Shown piece by piece: positions 1 through 9,500 of a stretch of 64,000 nucleotides of DNA (positions are counted from its first letter, which is position 1; every line of letters starts with the position of its first letter). The translations under genes were made by a program, and so were the position numbers. Origin of the DNA: LMUY01 sp964244585 (lineage in GTDB: Bacteria > Pseudomonadota > Alphaproteobacteria > Acetobacterales > Acetobacteraceae); contig CAXTJM010000003.1 of NCBI GenBank assembly GCA_964244585.1, positions 171,470 to 235,469 of the forward strand. Direction: 5' to 3'. The notes below the pieces were generated by a model. That model had not been told where the DNA came from and did not search any database. It saw only the letters and a list, made by a program, of their open reading frames with translations.

Positions 1-185
1 GCGGGCTTGGACACGTTCAGCTCGGCCGCCAGGCCGCGAACCGTATGCGCCCCGTCTTCCAGGTAGCAGGTGAGGAACACGCCCAACTGACGCGCCGAGA
101 GGTCGGGGCCGTCGCGCCGGACAAGCGCCACCACGGTATCGCGCAGGATGCCGACCAGTTGGTCGGCCGAAGATTGAGTCGCCAT
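1..185 (-). CDS. MarR-like winged-helix regulator (partial, N-terminus)
   Basis: The gene runs off the left edge; only the first 61 codons are visible, starting at ATG 185. The translation opens MATQSSADQLVG and continues through DLSARQLGVFL to GLAAELNVSKP. The last stretch reads like the start of a MarR/winged-helix recognition helix (the family continues with an 'AITRAL' type segment). It is a probable DNA-binding regulator. It lies downstream of the M17 aminopeptidase on the same strand, separated by 165 bp. The target is unknown. Confidence 0.6.
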   Translation of the reverse strand, partial: MATQSSADQLVGILRDTVVALVRRDGPDLSARQLGVFLTCYLEDGAHTVRGLAAELNVSKP

Positions 186-350
186 GACACTAAAATCCTT
201 CTTGTCTCCATCCGCTGGCATCACAGCGACCGGTAGGGAGACCTATGGAGAACACCGGCTATGTGCCACCCCGGCAGGCGGGGCTGACACCGCGAATATC
301 ATACGCCGAGTAACCAACTCAGGGAAATAAGTTTAATCCCGTTTACGTTA
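186..350. other. intergenic region upstream of the MarR-like gene
   Basis: An AT-richer 165 bp stretch between the aminopeptidase stop and the MarR-like start. It should carry the promoter of the regulator and possibly the end of the aminopeptidase transcript. I see an AAGGA about 12 bases before the ATG at 185, but no convincing -35/-10 pair or hairpin. Confidence 0.4.
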
Positions 351-1739
351 CTAGATAGACTCGTTTCCCACGGTATTGTTAACAATTGGCCAGATTGCGC
401 CAAACACAGCGCGGATCGTCTGCGCCTCGCCACCCTCGGGATGGCCGTGAGTAGTGCTATCGGACCAGGCGTAAGTATCCAGGTGTATCCAAGGCGTCGA
501 CTGTTTCACGAAACGTTGAAGAAACAATGCGGCAACAATTGCGCCGGCGAATGGCTTCGACGCGATGTTGTTGAGGTCTGCAACCTTGCTGGATAGCCAC
601 GGATCGTAGCCGGGCCAAAGCGGCAACCGCCAGACTGGATCGTGGGCGGCGTTCGCCGCCTCCGCCATCAGGCGGGCCGCACGCTCGTCGTTGCAGAACA
701 TCGCCGGCAGGTCCGGACCCAGCGCCACGCGGGCCGCCCCGGTCAGCGTGGCCGCATCGACCAGGATGGCGGGATCTTCGTCCGATGCCTCCGCCAGGAG
801 GTCGCACAGCACCAGCCGGCCTTCCGCATCGGTATTCCCCACCTCGACATGCAGGCCGCGCCGGGTGGCCAACACGTCGGACGGACGCATGGCGCGGCCC
901 GACACACTGTTCTCCACGCATCCGACCCGCACCGCCAGCCGCACCGGGAGGTCCGCCGCCATGATCATGCGGGCCAGGCCCAGCATGATGGCGGCGCCCC
1001 CCATGTCCTTCTTCATCCGCAACATGCCGGCGGCAGGCTTCAAATCGTAGCCGCCCGTATCGAAGCAGACGCCCTTGCCGCAAAGCGATACCAGCGGCGC
1101 GTCCGGCCCGGCGCCGCTGCCCTGCCACCGGAACGACGCGACGGCCGGCGCGCGGTCCGACCCGGCGCCCACCGCCGCGATCGCGGGATACTCGCGTCGA
1201 AGCGCGTCACCTGTCACGATCGTGGTCGCAGCGCCGAATGCCTGGCCGAGCTGCACCGCCGCGGCGGCCAGTTCGGCCGGGCCAAGCCGATCGGCCGGCG
1301 TGTTGATAAGGTCGCGGACCAGCCAGGTGGCACGCGCCGCCGCCGCCGCGCTGCCAGTCGCGGCGGCCAGCCTGGCGCAGGGCCGCGCGGGCTTGAACAA
1401 GGTGAACTGGTAGGCGCCGAGGCAGAACCCGAGCGTTGCGTCCTCCACGGTGAAATCGCCGGGCGCGATACGCCAGGTCACGGGCGGCAGGCCGAACGGC
1501 AACGCCCCGAACAGGTGCGGGTCGCGGCTTTCCCCCAGGCCGAGCACGGCCCCGGCGATCCCGTCTGCGCCCGGCAGCAGCCGGATGTCCCCAGCCGCGG
1601 CGGTGAAACCGCACGCGGCGAGAAAGCCCCGGTGCGGCGAGTCCGCCAGGAAGGCCACCAACCCGGACGGGCGCAGGGCATGGACTGGAAGGGCGGCGGC
1701 CCGTGGATCGGCCAGACAGTCCAGGTCGCGATCGAACAT
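351..1739 (-). CDS. M17 leucyl aminopeptidase family protein
   Basis: Cytosolic two-metal aminopeptidase that removes N-terminal residues from peptides. The M17 signature NTDAEGRLVL is intact, as is the metal/lysine region GKGVCFDTGGYDLKP and the following KKDMGGAA. The chosen ATG at 1739 (MFDRDLDCLADP) gives 462 aa, normal for the family, and leaves 85 bp for divergent promoters with the helicase at 1825. An in-frame ATG at 1826 would add 29 residues but would share bases with the helicase start codon. The C-terminal 60 residues are less GC-biased than the core. The family call is secure; the substrate is not shown by sequence. Confidence 0.9.
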   Translation of the reverse strand: MFDRDLDCLADPRAAALPVHALRPSGLVAFLADSPHRGFLAACGFTAAAGDIRLLPGADGIAGAVLGLGESRDPHLFGALPFGLPPVTWRIAPGDFTVEDATLGFCLGAYQFTLFKPARPCARLAAATGSAAAAARATWLVRDLINTPADRLGPAELAAAAVQLGQAFGAATTIVTGDALRREYPAIAAVGAGSDRAPAVASFRWQGSGAGPDAPLVSLCGKGVCFDTGGYDLKPAAGMLRMKKDMGGAAIMLGLARMIMAADLPVRLAVRVGCVENSVSGRAMRPSDVLATRRGLHVEVGNTDAEGRLVLCDLLAEASDEDPAILVDAATLTGAARVALGPDLPAMFCNDERAARLMAEAANAAHDPVWRLPLWPGYDPWLSSKVADLNNIASKPFAGAIVAALFLQRFVKQSTPWIHLDTYAWSDSTTHGHPEGGEAQTIRAVFGAIWPIVNNTVGNESI

Positions 1740-1824
1740 CGCGGCGTTCTCGCCCAAGCCGGGACCCGTGACAAGGCGGCCGTGCACGCTTGCATTTGCC
1801 GCCCGCAGGCCCAACCATCCCTCC

Positions 1825-4323
1825 ATGTCCGGCTTCCCCTCGCGCGTGAAGGCCGTGCTCGGGCCGACCAACACGGGCAAGACCCACCTTGCGATCGAGC
1901 GTCTGCTTGCGCATTCGTCCGGCATCATCGGCTTCCCGCTGCGCCTGCTGGCGCGCGAGAACTACGACCGGATGGTCGCGCAGAAGGGCGCCCGCTACGT
2001 GGCGCTGATCACCGGCGAGGAGAAGATCGTCCCCGCCGACGCGCGCTACTTCGCCTGCACCGTGGAGGCGATGCCGCTGGACCGTGCGGCCGAGTTCGTG
2101 GCGGTGGACGAGATCCAGCTTTGCGCCGATGCCGACCGGGGGCACATCTTCACCGACCGGCTGCTGCATGCGCGCGGCCTGGTGGAGACGATGTTCCTGG
2201 GCGCCGAGACCATCCGCCCGCTGCTGCAGCGCCTGGTGCCGCAGGCGGAGGTGACGACCCGGCCGCGGCTGTCCCAGCTCAGCTTCACGGGGCCGGAGAA
2301 GCTGATCCGCCTGCCGCCGCGCAGCGCGGTCGTCGCGTTCTCCGCCGACGAGGTGTACGCCATCGCGGAGCTGATCCGCCGGCGGCGCGGCGGCTGCGCG
2401 GTGGTGATGGGCCGCCTGTCCCCCCGCACCCGCAACGCGCAGGTCGCCCTGTATCAGGACAAGGAGGTCGACTTCCTGGTCGCGACCGACGCGATCGGCA
2501 TGGGCCTCAACATGGATGTGGACCACGTCGCCTTCGCGCGGCTGGGCAAGTTCGACGGCCACCGCCCCCGCCGCCTGACCGCCAGCGAGGTGGCGCAGAT
2601 CGCCGGCCGCGCCGGGCGGGGCATGCGGGATGGCACGTTCGGCACCACCGGCGGCTGCGCCCCGATCGACGTGGAACTGGCCGAGGCGGTGCAGGACCAC
2701 CGCTTCGACCCGCTGGAACAGCTTGCCTGGCGCAACAGCACGCTGGATTTCAGCCATGTCGACGGGTTGCTGGCCAGCCTGCAGGCGCCCCCGCCGCGCC
2801 CCGGGCTGACCCGCGGCCGCGACGCGTCGGACCTGGCGACGCTGGCGACCCTGGCGCGCGAGGTTGCGGTGCGCGAGCTGGCGACCAGCCGCCGCATGGT
2901 GCGCACCTTGTGGGACGCTTGCCAGATCCCGGATTTCCGCAAGCTGGCGGATGACAGCCACGCCCGGTTCTGCGCCCGCGTGTTCGACAACCTGGCACGT
3001 GACGGCCACCTGCCCGGCGATTGGCTGGACGGCCAGGTCGCAGCCTTGGACCGCGCCGACGGCGACATCGACACGCTGATGCAGCGCCTGTCCGGCGTGC
3101 GGACTTGGTCCTACATCGCCGCCCGCCCTGGCTGGGTGCGCGACGCGGCCGGGATGCAGGACCGCGCCCGCGCCGTGGAGGACAAGCTGTCCGATGCCCT
3201 GCACGAGAAGCTGACCGCCCGCTTCGTCGACCGCCGGTCCACCCTGCTGATCCGACGGCTGGAGAACACCGAGGGCGAAAGCCTGCTCTCCGCCGTCACC
3301 TTGCACGGCGAGGTGGTGGTGGAGGGCCATTCCGTCGGCCACGTCGAGGGATTCGCCTTCCTGCCCGACCCGGCGGCGGTGGGCGAGGAAAAGCGGCTGG
3401 TGCTGCGCGCCGCCCGCCGCGCCCTGCGCCAGGAGATGCCGCGGCGGGTGGAGGCGCTCACGGCTGAACCGGATGCGGCTTTCGTCCTGGCCCCGGATGG
3501 GCGGATCGCCTGGGGCGGTGGCGCCGTCGCCCGGCTGCGGCCCGGTGCGAGCCTGCTGCGCCCGTTGGTGGAGGTGGGGGACAGTGAATACCTGGACGGC
3601 GCCCAACGCGAACGTATCCGCGCCCGGCTCCAGGCCTTCACCCTCGCCACGGTGGAGGCCGAACTGGGGCCGGTGCTGCGCCTGTCCGAGCCAGGCGATC
3701 CGGCGTTGCGCGGGGCGTTGCATCAATTGGGTGAGGCTGGCGGGGTCGCCCCTTCGGTGCGGCTGCCGCCGCCGGAGCGGGCGCGATTGAAGGCGCTCGG
3801 CGTGCGGGCGGGACGGTTCGGGCTGTTCCATCCGGCCGCGCTGAAGCCACGGGCCATGGCGCTGCGGTCCCTGCTCTGGTCGGTGGCCCATCGCCTGCCG
3901 CCACCCTGCCTTCCCGCCGCCGGGCTGGTGTCGCTGCCGGCCCCGCCGGACTGGCCTGCCGGCTTCGCGGCCGCCATGGGCTGGTTCGACGCCGGGCCGG
4001 TGCTGCTGCGGCTGGACGTGGCGGAGCGGATCGCGGCCGAACTCGCCTACGCCACGCGGCGCGGGGCCACGGCGCTGCCGCCCAACCTCGCCTCCCGCCT
4101 GTCGATCCGGGCGGAGCTGCTGCCCGCCGTGCTGCGGGCGCTGGGCGCGCGGGTCGTGCCCGGCACCGTCCTGGCGCCGGAGGCGTTCGGGCCACCGGCG
4201 CCGACGATGCTGGCGGCTGGAGCCGGACGCGCGGCGGAGCGGGCCCGGCGCCCGCCGCTGCCTGCGCCGGCCCGGCCCGACGGACCGTTCGCGGCGTTGG
4301 CTGCGCTGCGCCGCCACCCTTGA
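1825..4323 (+). CDS. SUV3-like DEAD/DExH-box RNA helicase
   Basis: 832-residue superfamily 2 helicase of the mitochondrial SUV3 type common in alphaproteobacteria. Walker A is GPTNTGKT at residues 13-20, the Walker B/DExH box is VDEIQ, and motif V/VI are ATDAIGMGLNMDV and QIAGRAGR. SUV3 relatives unwind structured RNA during decay; that role is inferred here. The C-terminal third has no recognisable catalytic motif and is Ala/Pro/Arg rich. The stop overlaps the TTG start of the S4 protein (TTGA), so the two are coupled. The start at 1825 sits directly before the conserved KAVLGPTNTGKT. Confidence 0.9.
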   Translation: MSGFPSRVKAVLGPTNTGKTHLAIERLLAHSSGIIGFPLRLLARENYDRMVAQKGARYVALITGEEKIVPADARYFACTVEAMPLDRAAEFVAVDEIQLCADADRGHIFTDRLLHARGLVETMFLGAETIRPLLQRLVPQAEVTTRPRLSQLSFTGPEKLIRLPPRSAVVAFSADEVYAIAELIRRRRGGCAVVMGRLSPRTRNAQVALYQDKEVDFLVATDAIGMGLNMDVDHVAFARLGKFDGHRPRRLTASEVAQIAGRAGRGMRDGTFGTTGGCAPIDVELAEAVQDHRFDPLEQLAWRNSTLDFSHVDGLLASLQAPPPRPGLTRGRDASDLATLATLAREVAVRELATSRRMVRTLWDACQIPDFRKLADDSHARFCARVFDNLARDGHLPGDWLDGQVAALDRADGDIDTLMQRLSGVRTWSYIAARPGWVRDAAGMQDRARAVEDKLSDALHEKLTARFVDRRSTLLIRRLENTEGESLLSAVTLHGEVVVEGHSVGHVEGFAFLPDPAAVGEEKRLVLRAARRALRQEMPRRVEALTAEPDAAFVLAPDGRIAWGGGAVARLRPGASLLRPLVEVGDSEYLDGAQRERIRARLQAFTLATVEAELGPVLRLSEPGDPALRGALHQLGEAGGVAPSVRLPPPERARLKALGVRAGRFGLFHPAALKPRAMALRSLLWSVAHRLPPPCLPAAGLVSLPAPPDWPAGFAAAMGWFDAGPVLLRLDVAERIAAELAYATRRGATALPPNLASRLSIRAELLPAVLRALGARVVPGTVLAPEAFGPPAPTMLAAGAGRAAERARRPPLPAPARPDGPFAALAALRRHP

Positions 4324-4640
4324 GCGAAGCCGAAGACCGCACCTGGCAGCGGCTGGACAAGTGGCTCTGGTGCGCCCGCTTCATGAAGGTGCGCGCCGCC
4401 TGTGCGCGATGGGTGGCCGAAGGCAGCGTGCGGATCAATCGCCAGCCTACCGACAAGCCGCATGCCCGGCTGCGTTGCGGCGACGTGTTGACCTTGCGGC
4501 TGGGACAGGGGGTTCGCGTCGTCCGGGTCACGGCCCTGGCGACGCGCCGGGGGCCGCCCGCCGAGGCCCGGACCCTCTACGAGGAGGTGGCGGAGCCGGC
4601 TTGCGCAGGGGATGAAACGGCGGCATATCCCCCCACCTAA
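4320..4640 (+). CDS. hslR: S4-domain RNA-binding protein (Hsp15-like)
   Basis: 106-residue protein with an N-terminal S4 fold (RLDKWLWCARFMKVR, then VRINRQ and GDVLTLR). Hsp15/HslR proteins bind nascent-chain-blocked 50S subunits and recycle them. The start is TTG, overlapping the helicase TGA by four bases, which implies translational coupling. Helicase + S4 + FdxA + CarD is a recurrent alphaproteobacterial order, which supports the call. The symbol is by family resemblance only. Confidence 0.8.
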   Translation: MSEAEDRTWQRLDKWLWCARFMKVRAACARWVAEGSVRINRQPTDKPHARLRCGDVLTLRLGQGVRVVRVTALATRRGPPAEARTLYEEVAEPACAGDETAAYPPT

Positions 4641-4671
4641 ATCCCGGTATCGATCGTAGGAGCTGCGCTGA

Positions 4672-5004
4672 ATGACCTACGTGGTCACCGAGAACTGCAT
4701 CCGCTGCAAGTACATGGACTGCGTCGAGGTGTGCCCCGTCGATTGCTTCTACGTCGGTGAGAACATGCTGATGATCCATCCGGACGAATGCATCGATTGC
4801 GGCGTGTGCGAGCCGGAATGCCCCGCGGAGGCGATCGTGCCCGACAGCGACGACCGCGCCGCCGCCTGGGCGGAGCAGAACCGCGTCTTCGCGGCGCAAT
4901 GGCCCAACATCACCCGCAAGGGCACGCCGCCCGCGGACGCCGATGAATGGAAGGACAAGCCCGGCAAGGCTGCCCTGTTTTCGGCGGAGCCCGGCACGGC
5001 CTGA
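4672..5004 (+). CDS. fdxA: 7Fe ferredoxin FdxA
   Basis: 110-residue soluble ferredoxin. The first cluster has CIRCKYMDCVEVCPVDC and the second CIDCGVCEPECP, the pattern of [3Fe-4S]/[4Fe-4S] FdxA proteins. It acts as an electron carrier, usually essential in alphaproteobacteria; its partner is not identifiable here. An RBS-like AGGAG (about 4659-4663) precedes the ATG. A 31 bp gap separates it from the S4 gene, so the two are probably cotranscribed. Confidence 0.95.
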   Translation: MTYVVTENCIRCKYMDCVEVCPVDCFYVGENMLMIHPDECIDCGVCEPECPAEAIVPDSDDRAAAWAEQNRVFAAQWPNITRKGTPPADADEWKDKPGKAALFSAEPGTA

Positions 5005-5024
5005 GCAGCGTGGGTTAAAACCCG

Positions 5025-5054
5025 CTGACGTCTGCGCCGAAAATGTGGTATAGG
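5025..5054 (+). promoter_or_regulatory. putative carD promoter
   Basis: CTGACG at 5025-5030 and TATAGG at 5049-5054 are separated by 18 bp, about 98 bp upstream of the carD ATG. This resembles a housekeeping promoter giving a leader of roughly 90 nt. A short palindrome GGGTTAAAACCC (5012-5023) immediately precedes it. Inferred from sequence resemblance only. Confidence 0.4.
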
Positions 5055-5151
5055 ATCGCCGGTGGGTCCGCCACGGCCGGCGAACCAGTCCATTGAACCG
5101 CGGATTGTCGTCGCACAAGGCCGGGCCGTTCGGGATCGAAGGGGCTGGCAC

Positions 5152-6108
5152 ATGGCACAGGCGCGTTCCACCAGCTCAGGCAGGTCCCGCAAGGCCGCGC
5201 CAGCTACCAGCATGCCGACAACGCCGAAAGCGGCCGGCAAGAAGATGGAGTCGAACACCATAGACACGATCCAACCTGCCACCCGCGTCAAGGGTGTGGC
5301 GGAGCACGAGAGTGACGAGCCGATCACGGCGGACGAGCCCACGGAGGTGGAGGAGCTTGCTGCCCTGGATGGCTCCGACCTCGCCCTCGACCCGGCCACG
5401 GAGGCGATGGGGCCGGAGGCCGCCCTTACCGAGGACGACATCGAGGCCGTTGCCGATGAGGAACTCGACGCCGCGGCGGATGCCAGCCCGCCCGAAGCCG
5501 ACGAGGAGGAAGAGGACGAGGCGCTTCCGCCCGCGTCCAACCGGGTGGCGCCGCGGATGCCCGGCCACATGCCGGGCGTTCCCAATCGTCCGATCATGCA
5601 CGCCCGCATGCCGGCCAAGGCCGAGATCTTCCACGAGGGCGACCACGTGGTCTACCCGACCCACGGCGTCGGCAAGGTGGAGCGCATCGCCACCGAGGAG
5701 ATCGCCGGCCACAAGCTGGAATTGATCCACATCACTTTCGAAGAAAACCGGATGACGCTCCGCGTGCCGGTGGCGAAGGCGCGCTCGGCCGGGCTGCGCA
5801 AGCTTGCGACCCGCAAGATGTTCGACGACGCCATGGCCGTGCTGAAGGGGCGGGCAAGGATCAAGCGGACGATGTGGTCGCGCCGGGCACAGGAATACGA
5901 GGCAAAGATCAACAGCGGCGACCCGATCGCGATCGCCGAGGTGGTGCGCGACCTGCACCGCAACGCCGGTCAACCGGACCAGAGCTTCAGCGAGCGTCAG
6001 ATCTACGAAGCCGCCATGGACCGCCTAGCCGCCGAATTGGCCGCGCTGGACAAGACTGACAAGCCGACTGCGGTGACCAAGCTGGGCGACTTCCTCAAGA
6101 CGGTCTGA
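5152..6108 (+). CDS. carD: CarD-family transcription regulator with long acidic N-terminal extension
   Basis: CarD/CdnL proteins bind the RNA polymerase beta subunit and stabilise open complexes. The CarD domain spans about residues 157-319, starting EIFHEGDHVVYPTHGVGKV; the helical DNA-binding part includes RTMWSRRAQEYEAKI. Typical family members are about 160-170 aa; this one is 319 aa. The extra 155 residues are a basic, Ser/Ala/Lys-rich head (1-32) and a Glu/Asp-rich low-complexity stretch (50-125). The ATG at 5152 has GAAGGGG seven bases upstream. A perfect hairpin follows the stop. Confidence 0.9.
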   Translation: MAQARSTSSGRSRKAAPATSMPTTPKAAGKKMESNTIDTIQPATRVKGVAEHESDEPITADEPTEVEELAALDGSDLALDPATEAMGPEAALTEDDIEAVADEELDAAADASPPEADEEEEDEALPPASNRVAPRMPGHMPGVPNRPIMHARMPAKAEIFHEGDHVVYPTHGVGKVERIATEEIAGHKLELIHITFEENRMTLRVPVAKARSAGLRKLATRKMFDDAMAVLKGRARIKRTMWSRRAQEYEAKINSGDPIAIAEVVRDLHRNAGQPDQSFSERQIYEAAMDRLAAELAALDKTDKPTAVTKLGDFLKTV

Positions 6109-6127
6109 CCTGCCCGCTCACCTTGCG

Positions 6128-6162
6128 CGAGAAGCCCTCTCCCATCGGGAGAGGGCTTCTCG
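6128..6162. terminator. bidirectional hairpin terminator between carD and trxA
   Basis: A perfect 16 bp inverted repeat (arms 6128-6143 and 6147-6162, loop ATC) sits between the convergent carD and trxA stops. It lacks a long U tract, but its position and stability suit termination on both strands. Its core CCCTCTCCC/GGGAGAGGG recurs elsewhere in the window. Confidence 0.75.
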
Positions 6163-6185
6163 TCACGTAGGACAGGGCGACAGCG

Positions 6186-6512
6186 TCAGATCGCGGCCTG
6201 TACCCAGGCCTTCAACTGGCTCTTCGGCAGGGCGCCGACCTTGGTGTCCGCCGGCTTGCCGTTCTTGAACAGGATCAGCGTCGGGATGCCGCGGACGGCA
6301 TAGTTGGTCGGCGTCATCGGGTTGTCGTCGATGTTCACCTTGGCCACCGTCACCTTGCCCTTCAGCTCGGCCGCGATCTCTTCCAGTGCCGGGCCGATCA
6401 TCTTGCAGGGGCCGCACCATTCCGCCCAGAAATCCACCAGGACCGGACCGTCCGCATCCAGCACGTCCGTCTTGAAGGTCTGATCGCTGACCGCGATCGT
6501 GTTTCCGCTCAT
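6186..6512 (-). CDS. trxA: thioredoxin TrxA
   Basis: 108-residue thioredoxin with the active site WAEWCGPCKMIGP and the cis-Pro region RGIPTLILFKNG. It is the cytosolic disulfide reductant, reduced by thioredoxin reductase. Its ATG overlaps the addA TGA (ATGA), making it the last gene of the tsaE-murU-addB-addA-trxA operon, a common alphaproteobacterial arrangement. Confidence 0.97.
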   Translation of the reverse strand: MSGNTIAVSDQTFKTDVLDADGPVLVDFWAEWCGPCKMIGPALEEIAAELKGKVTVAKVNIDDNPMTPTNYAVRGIPTLILFKNGKPADTKVGALPKSQLKAWVQAAI

Positions 6513-9500
6513 GCAACATCTCCTGCGCTTCGCCCCAGGAAATGGGCGCTCTGGCGTGCGGGATCAAGCTGGCCCGGCGCATGGGCGTCCAGCAGCCGGT
6601 CCGGCAGCGCCATGGCCGCAGCCGACCGTGTCCAGACGAGGTGGCACTCGACCGCGCGCGCCGGGAAGATCGCCTGGACCACGGCCCGGTAGGCGGCCAT
6701 CTGGCGCAAATAGAGCACCGGGGTATCCTCGGCGCAGGCGGGGGCGTCGCGGTTGGTCTTGTAGTCGGCGAGCATCACCCGGTCCGGCAGCACGGCCATG
6801 CGGTCCACGATGCCCGACACGACCGCGCCGTCCACCAGCCCGGACAGGGGCTGCTCCGCCCGGCCATGCGGACCGAACAGCGGCGCCAGGCCGGGATGAC
6901 CGATGATGGCCATGATCTCCGGCAGCAACCCCGGCGCTGCGCCGGCCGCGTCCAGGTAGCGGGCGACCGCGGCCTCCCGCTCGCCTGGCGGCAGCGACGG
7001 CGCGTGTTGCAGGACATGGTGGATCAGGCTGCCACGCTCCAACGCGCCGCCATCGCCGGCGGCGGGCGACGCGGCATGCGGCACCGGGCCAAGCCCTGCA
7101 TCCGTCGGGCGGCTGGGCGCCAGCGGCACCGGGCGCGGCGGCTCCACCGGCACGGCATGGGGCAGCCAGTCCGGCGGTCCGCCGGCCCATCGCGGCAGCG
7201 GCAGATGCTCGGCCGCCTTCGCCGCCCCCGTTTGGCGCGGCGGCGCGTGCTGCGCCGTCTCGTGCACCAGCACCGCGCCCTCCCACGTCTCGCCCACTTC
7301 GGCCAGCGCATGGTCCTCCGCCGCCAGGCCCAGCATCCCGCGCCGCACGGCCTGATACCAACTCTCCTCCGGCACCTCGTGGCGGGTCTGCCAGCCGCAG
7401 ACCAGCAGGCGGTCCTCCGCCCGGGTCAGCGCCACGTAGAGCAGGCGGTTGTACTCCTCCATCCGGGCCTGCCGGGCGGCGGCGCGCAGGCGGTCCACCG
7501 CGGCGCAGCGCAGTTCCGATCGTGGCGACCAGAGCGGGCAGCCATCCGCGTCCCACGCCACTCCGCCGGAGTCCGGCGGCAGGGAGGTCGTGTCCGGCAG
7601 GATGACCAGCGGCGCCTGCAACCCTTTGGCGCCGTGCACCGTCATCACCCGGACGGACCGGCCGGCCTCCTCGGCCTGCCGCTTCACCTCCGCGCCGGAT
7701 TGCCGCAGCCAGTGGACGAAGCCCTGCAGGGAGGGCGGATGCGCCGCCTCATGCGCCATGGCGGCGCCGAGCAGTTCGTCCAGCGGTTCCGCCGCCTCCG
7801 GTCCCAGGCGGCGCAACAGGCGCGCCCGGCTGCCGAGCGGCCCCAGCGCCTCCACCAGCAAGGCATGCGGCGTGACGTAGTCCACCCGGGCCAACAACGC
7901 CTCGATGAAGGACGCGGCCCGCGCCCATTCCACCCGTTCATCCCGGCGGCGGCGCAGCGTGGACCAGAGCGAGCCTTCGCGGCCGATCGCCAGCGCCATC
8001 AGGTCGTCGTCGCTCAATTCGCCCAACGGGCTGGTGAGCACGCAGGCGAGCGACAGGTCGTCGCCCGGCAGCAGCAGCGTGTCGCACAGGGCGAGCAGGT
8101 CCTGCACCGCCGGCTGGTCGGTCAGGTACAGCCGGTCCAGCCCGGCCACGGCCACCCCCAGCCCTTTCAGGCGCCGCACCAGGGCGCGGGCGAAATCGTC
8201 GCGGCGGCGCACCAGGATCAGGATGTCGCCGGCCTCCACCATCCGGCCGCGGCCCGGCAACGGCGTGCGGCCGATCTGCGCGGCGATCCACCGCGCCAGC
8301 GCTTCGGCCAGGCGCTGCGGCGCGGTCACCAGCCCGTGGTTGCGGTCGGCCACCGCCCAGGGTTCCGGCGCCTCCTGCGGCGGCAGCGGCACCAGCGGCC
8401 ACAGCTCCACCCGGCCCGCCTGCCCGGCCCGGTCCGCCTCGTGCCGCAGCACCTCGCCGGGCATGACCACCCCGGCGGCGGCCAGCGGATCGGCGAACAC
8501 CGTATCCACCAGCGCCAGCACGGCCGCGGTCGAGCGGAAGGAGACGTCCAGCACGGTGTCGCGGAACACCCCGCCTGCCGCCGTGACGTCGCGGCGCATC
8601 CGGCCGCGCCACACATCGAACCCGGCCGGGTCGGCCCCCTGGAACGAGTAGATCGACTGCTTGCGGTCGCCCACCGCGAACACGGTCCGCGCCCCTTCCT
8701 CGGCCGCGGCGGCGAAGAACTCCGCGGTGAGCGCCCCGGCGATCGCCCATTGCTCCGGCGCGGTATCCTGCACCTCGTCCAGCAGCAGGTGGTCCAGCCC
8801 GCCATCCAGCTTGAACAGCACCCAGGCCGTCCCGGGATCGAGCAGCAGGTTGGAGGTGCGGGTGATCAGGTCGTCGTAATCCAGCAGCCCGGCGCGCTGC
8901 TTGCGCCGCTCGAACCCGGCCAGCACGGGAGCCGCCAGCGCCAACAGCGCGTCGGTGACGGCGGCGACCTTCAGGGCGCGGCGATCATCCTCGATCGCGG
9001 CGGCGCGCTCGGCCTCCGCGACGCAGGCGGCTGCCAGCGACGGGTCGGACTTGGCCCATTTGCTCTTGCAGAACCCGCCAGCCTTGCGCGGGGCGCCGTC
9101 CTTGGTCAGCAGCAGGGCCAGCCATTCGTGCCAATGCTCCGCCCGCAGCTCCGGCGGCAGGCCGAGCCAGCCGGACATGCGGTCCGCCAGGTCGCGCTCG
9201 CTGGCGGAGCCGTGAGCCCTGAGCTGGGCGATGGCGGCGCGCAAGGCGTCGTCCGGCCACGTCACGCCGGCCTGCACCAGGGCCGCATCGTCCCCGGACA
9301 CGCCGGCAGCGCGCTGCAGCCGCCTCAGCCGGGCCGGGCCGGGCAACAGCAGCAGGGGACGCAGCGCCGCGGCGTGCGGCCGCAGATCGGAGACCAGCCG
9401 CCCGAACCCCGTGTCGCTCACCAGCCCGGCGATGGTGGCGAGCGCGTCCGGGTCCGCCGCCGCCATCGCGTCCTCCCGCGCGCCCTGCAGCTCCGCATGG

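Noticed and set aside
1740..1826. Longer start (ATG 1826) for the M17 aminopeptidase
   Set aside because: Would share start-codon bases with the divergent helicase and leave no promoter; family alignment by eye begins nearer ATG 1739.
1207..4317. Long reverse open frame opposite the helicase
   Set aside because: Arg/Gln/Gly-rich antisense shadow of a high-GC gene; the forward helicase has complete motifs.
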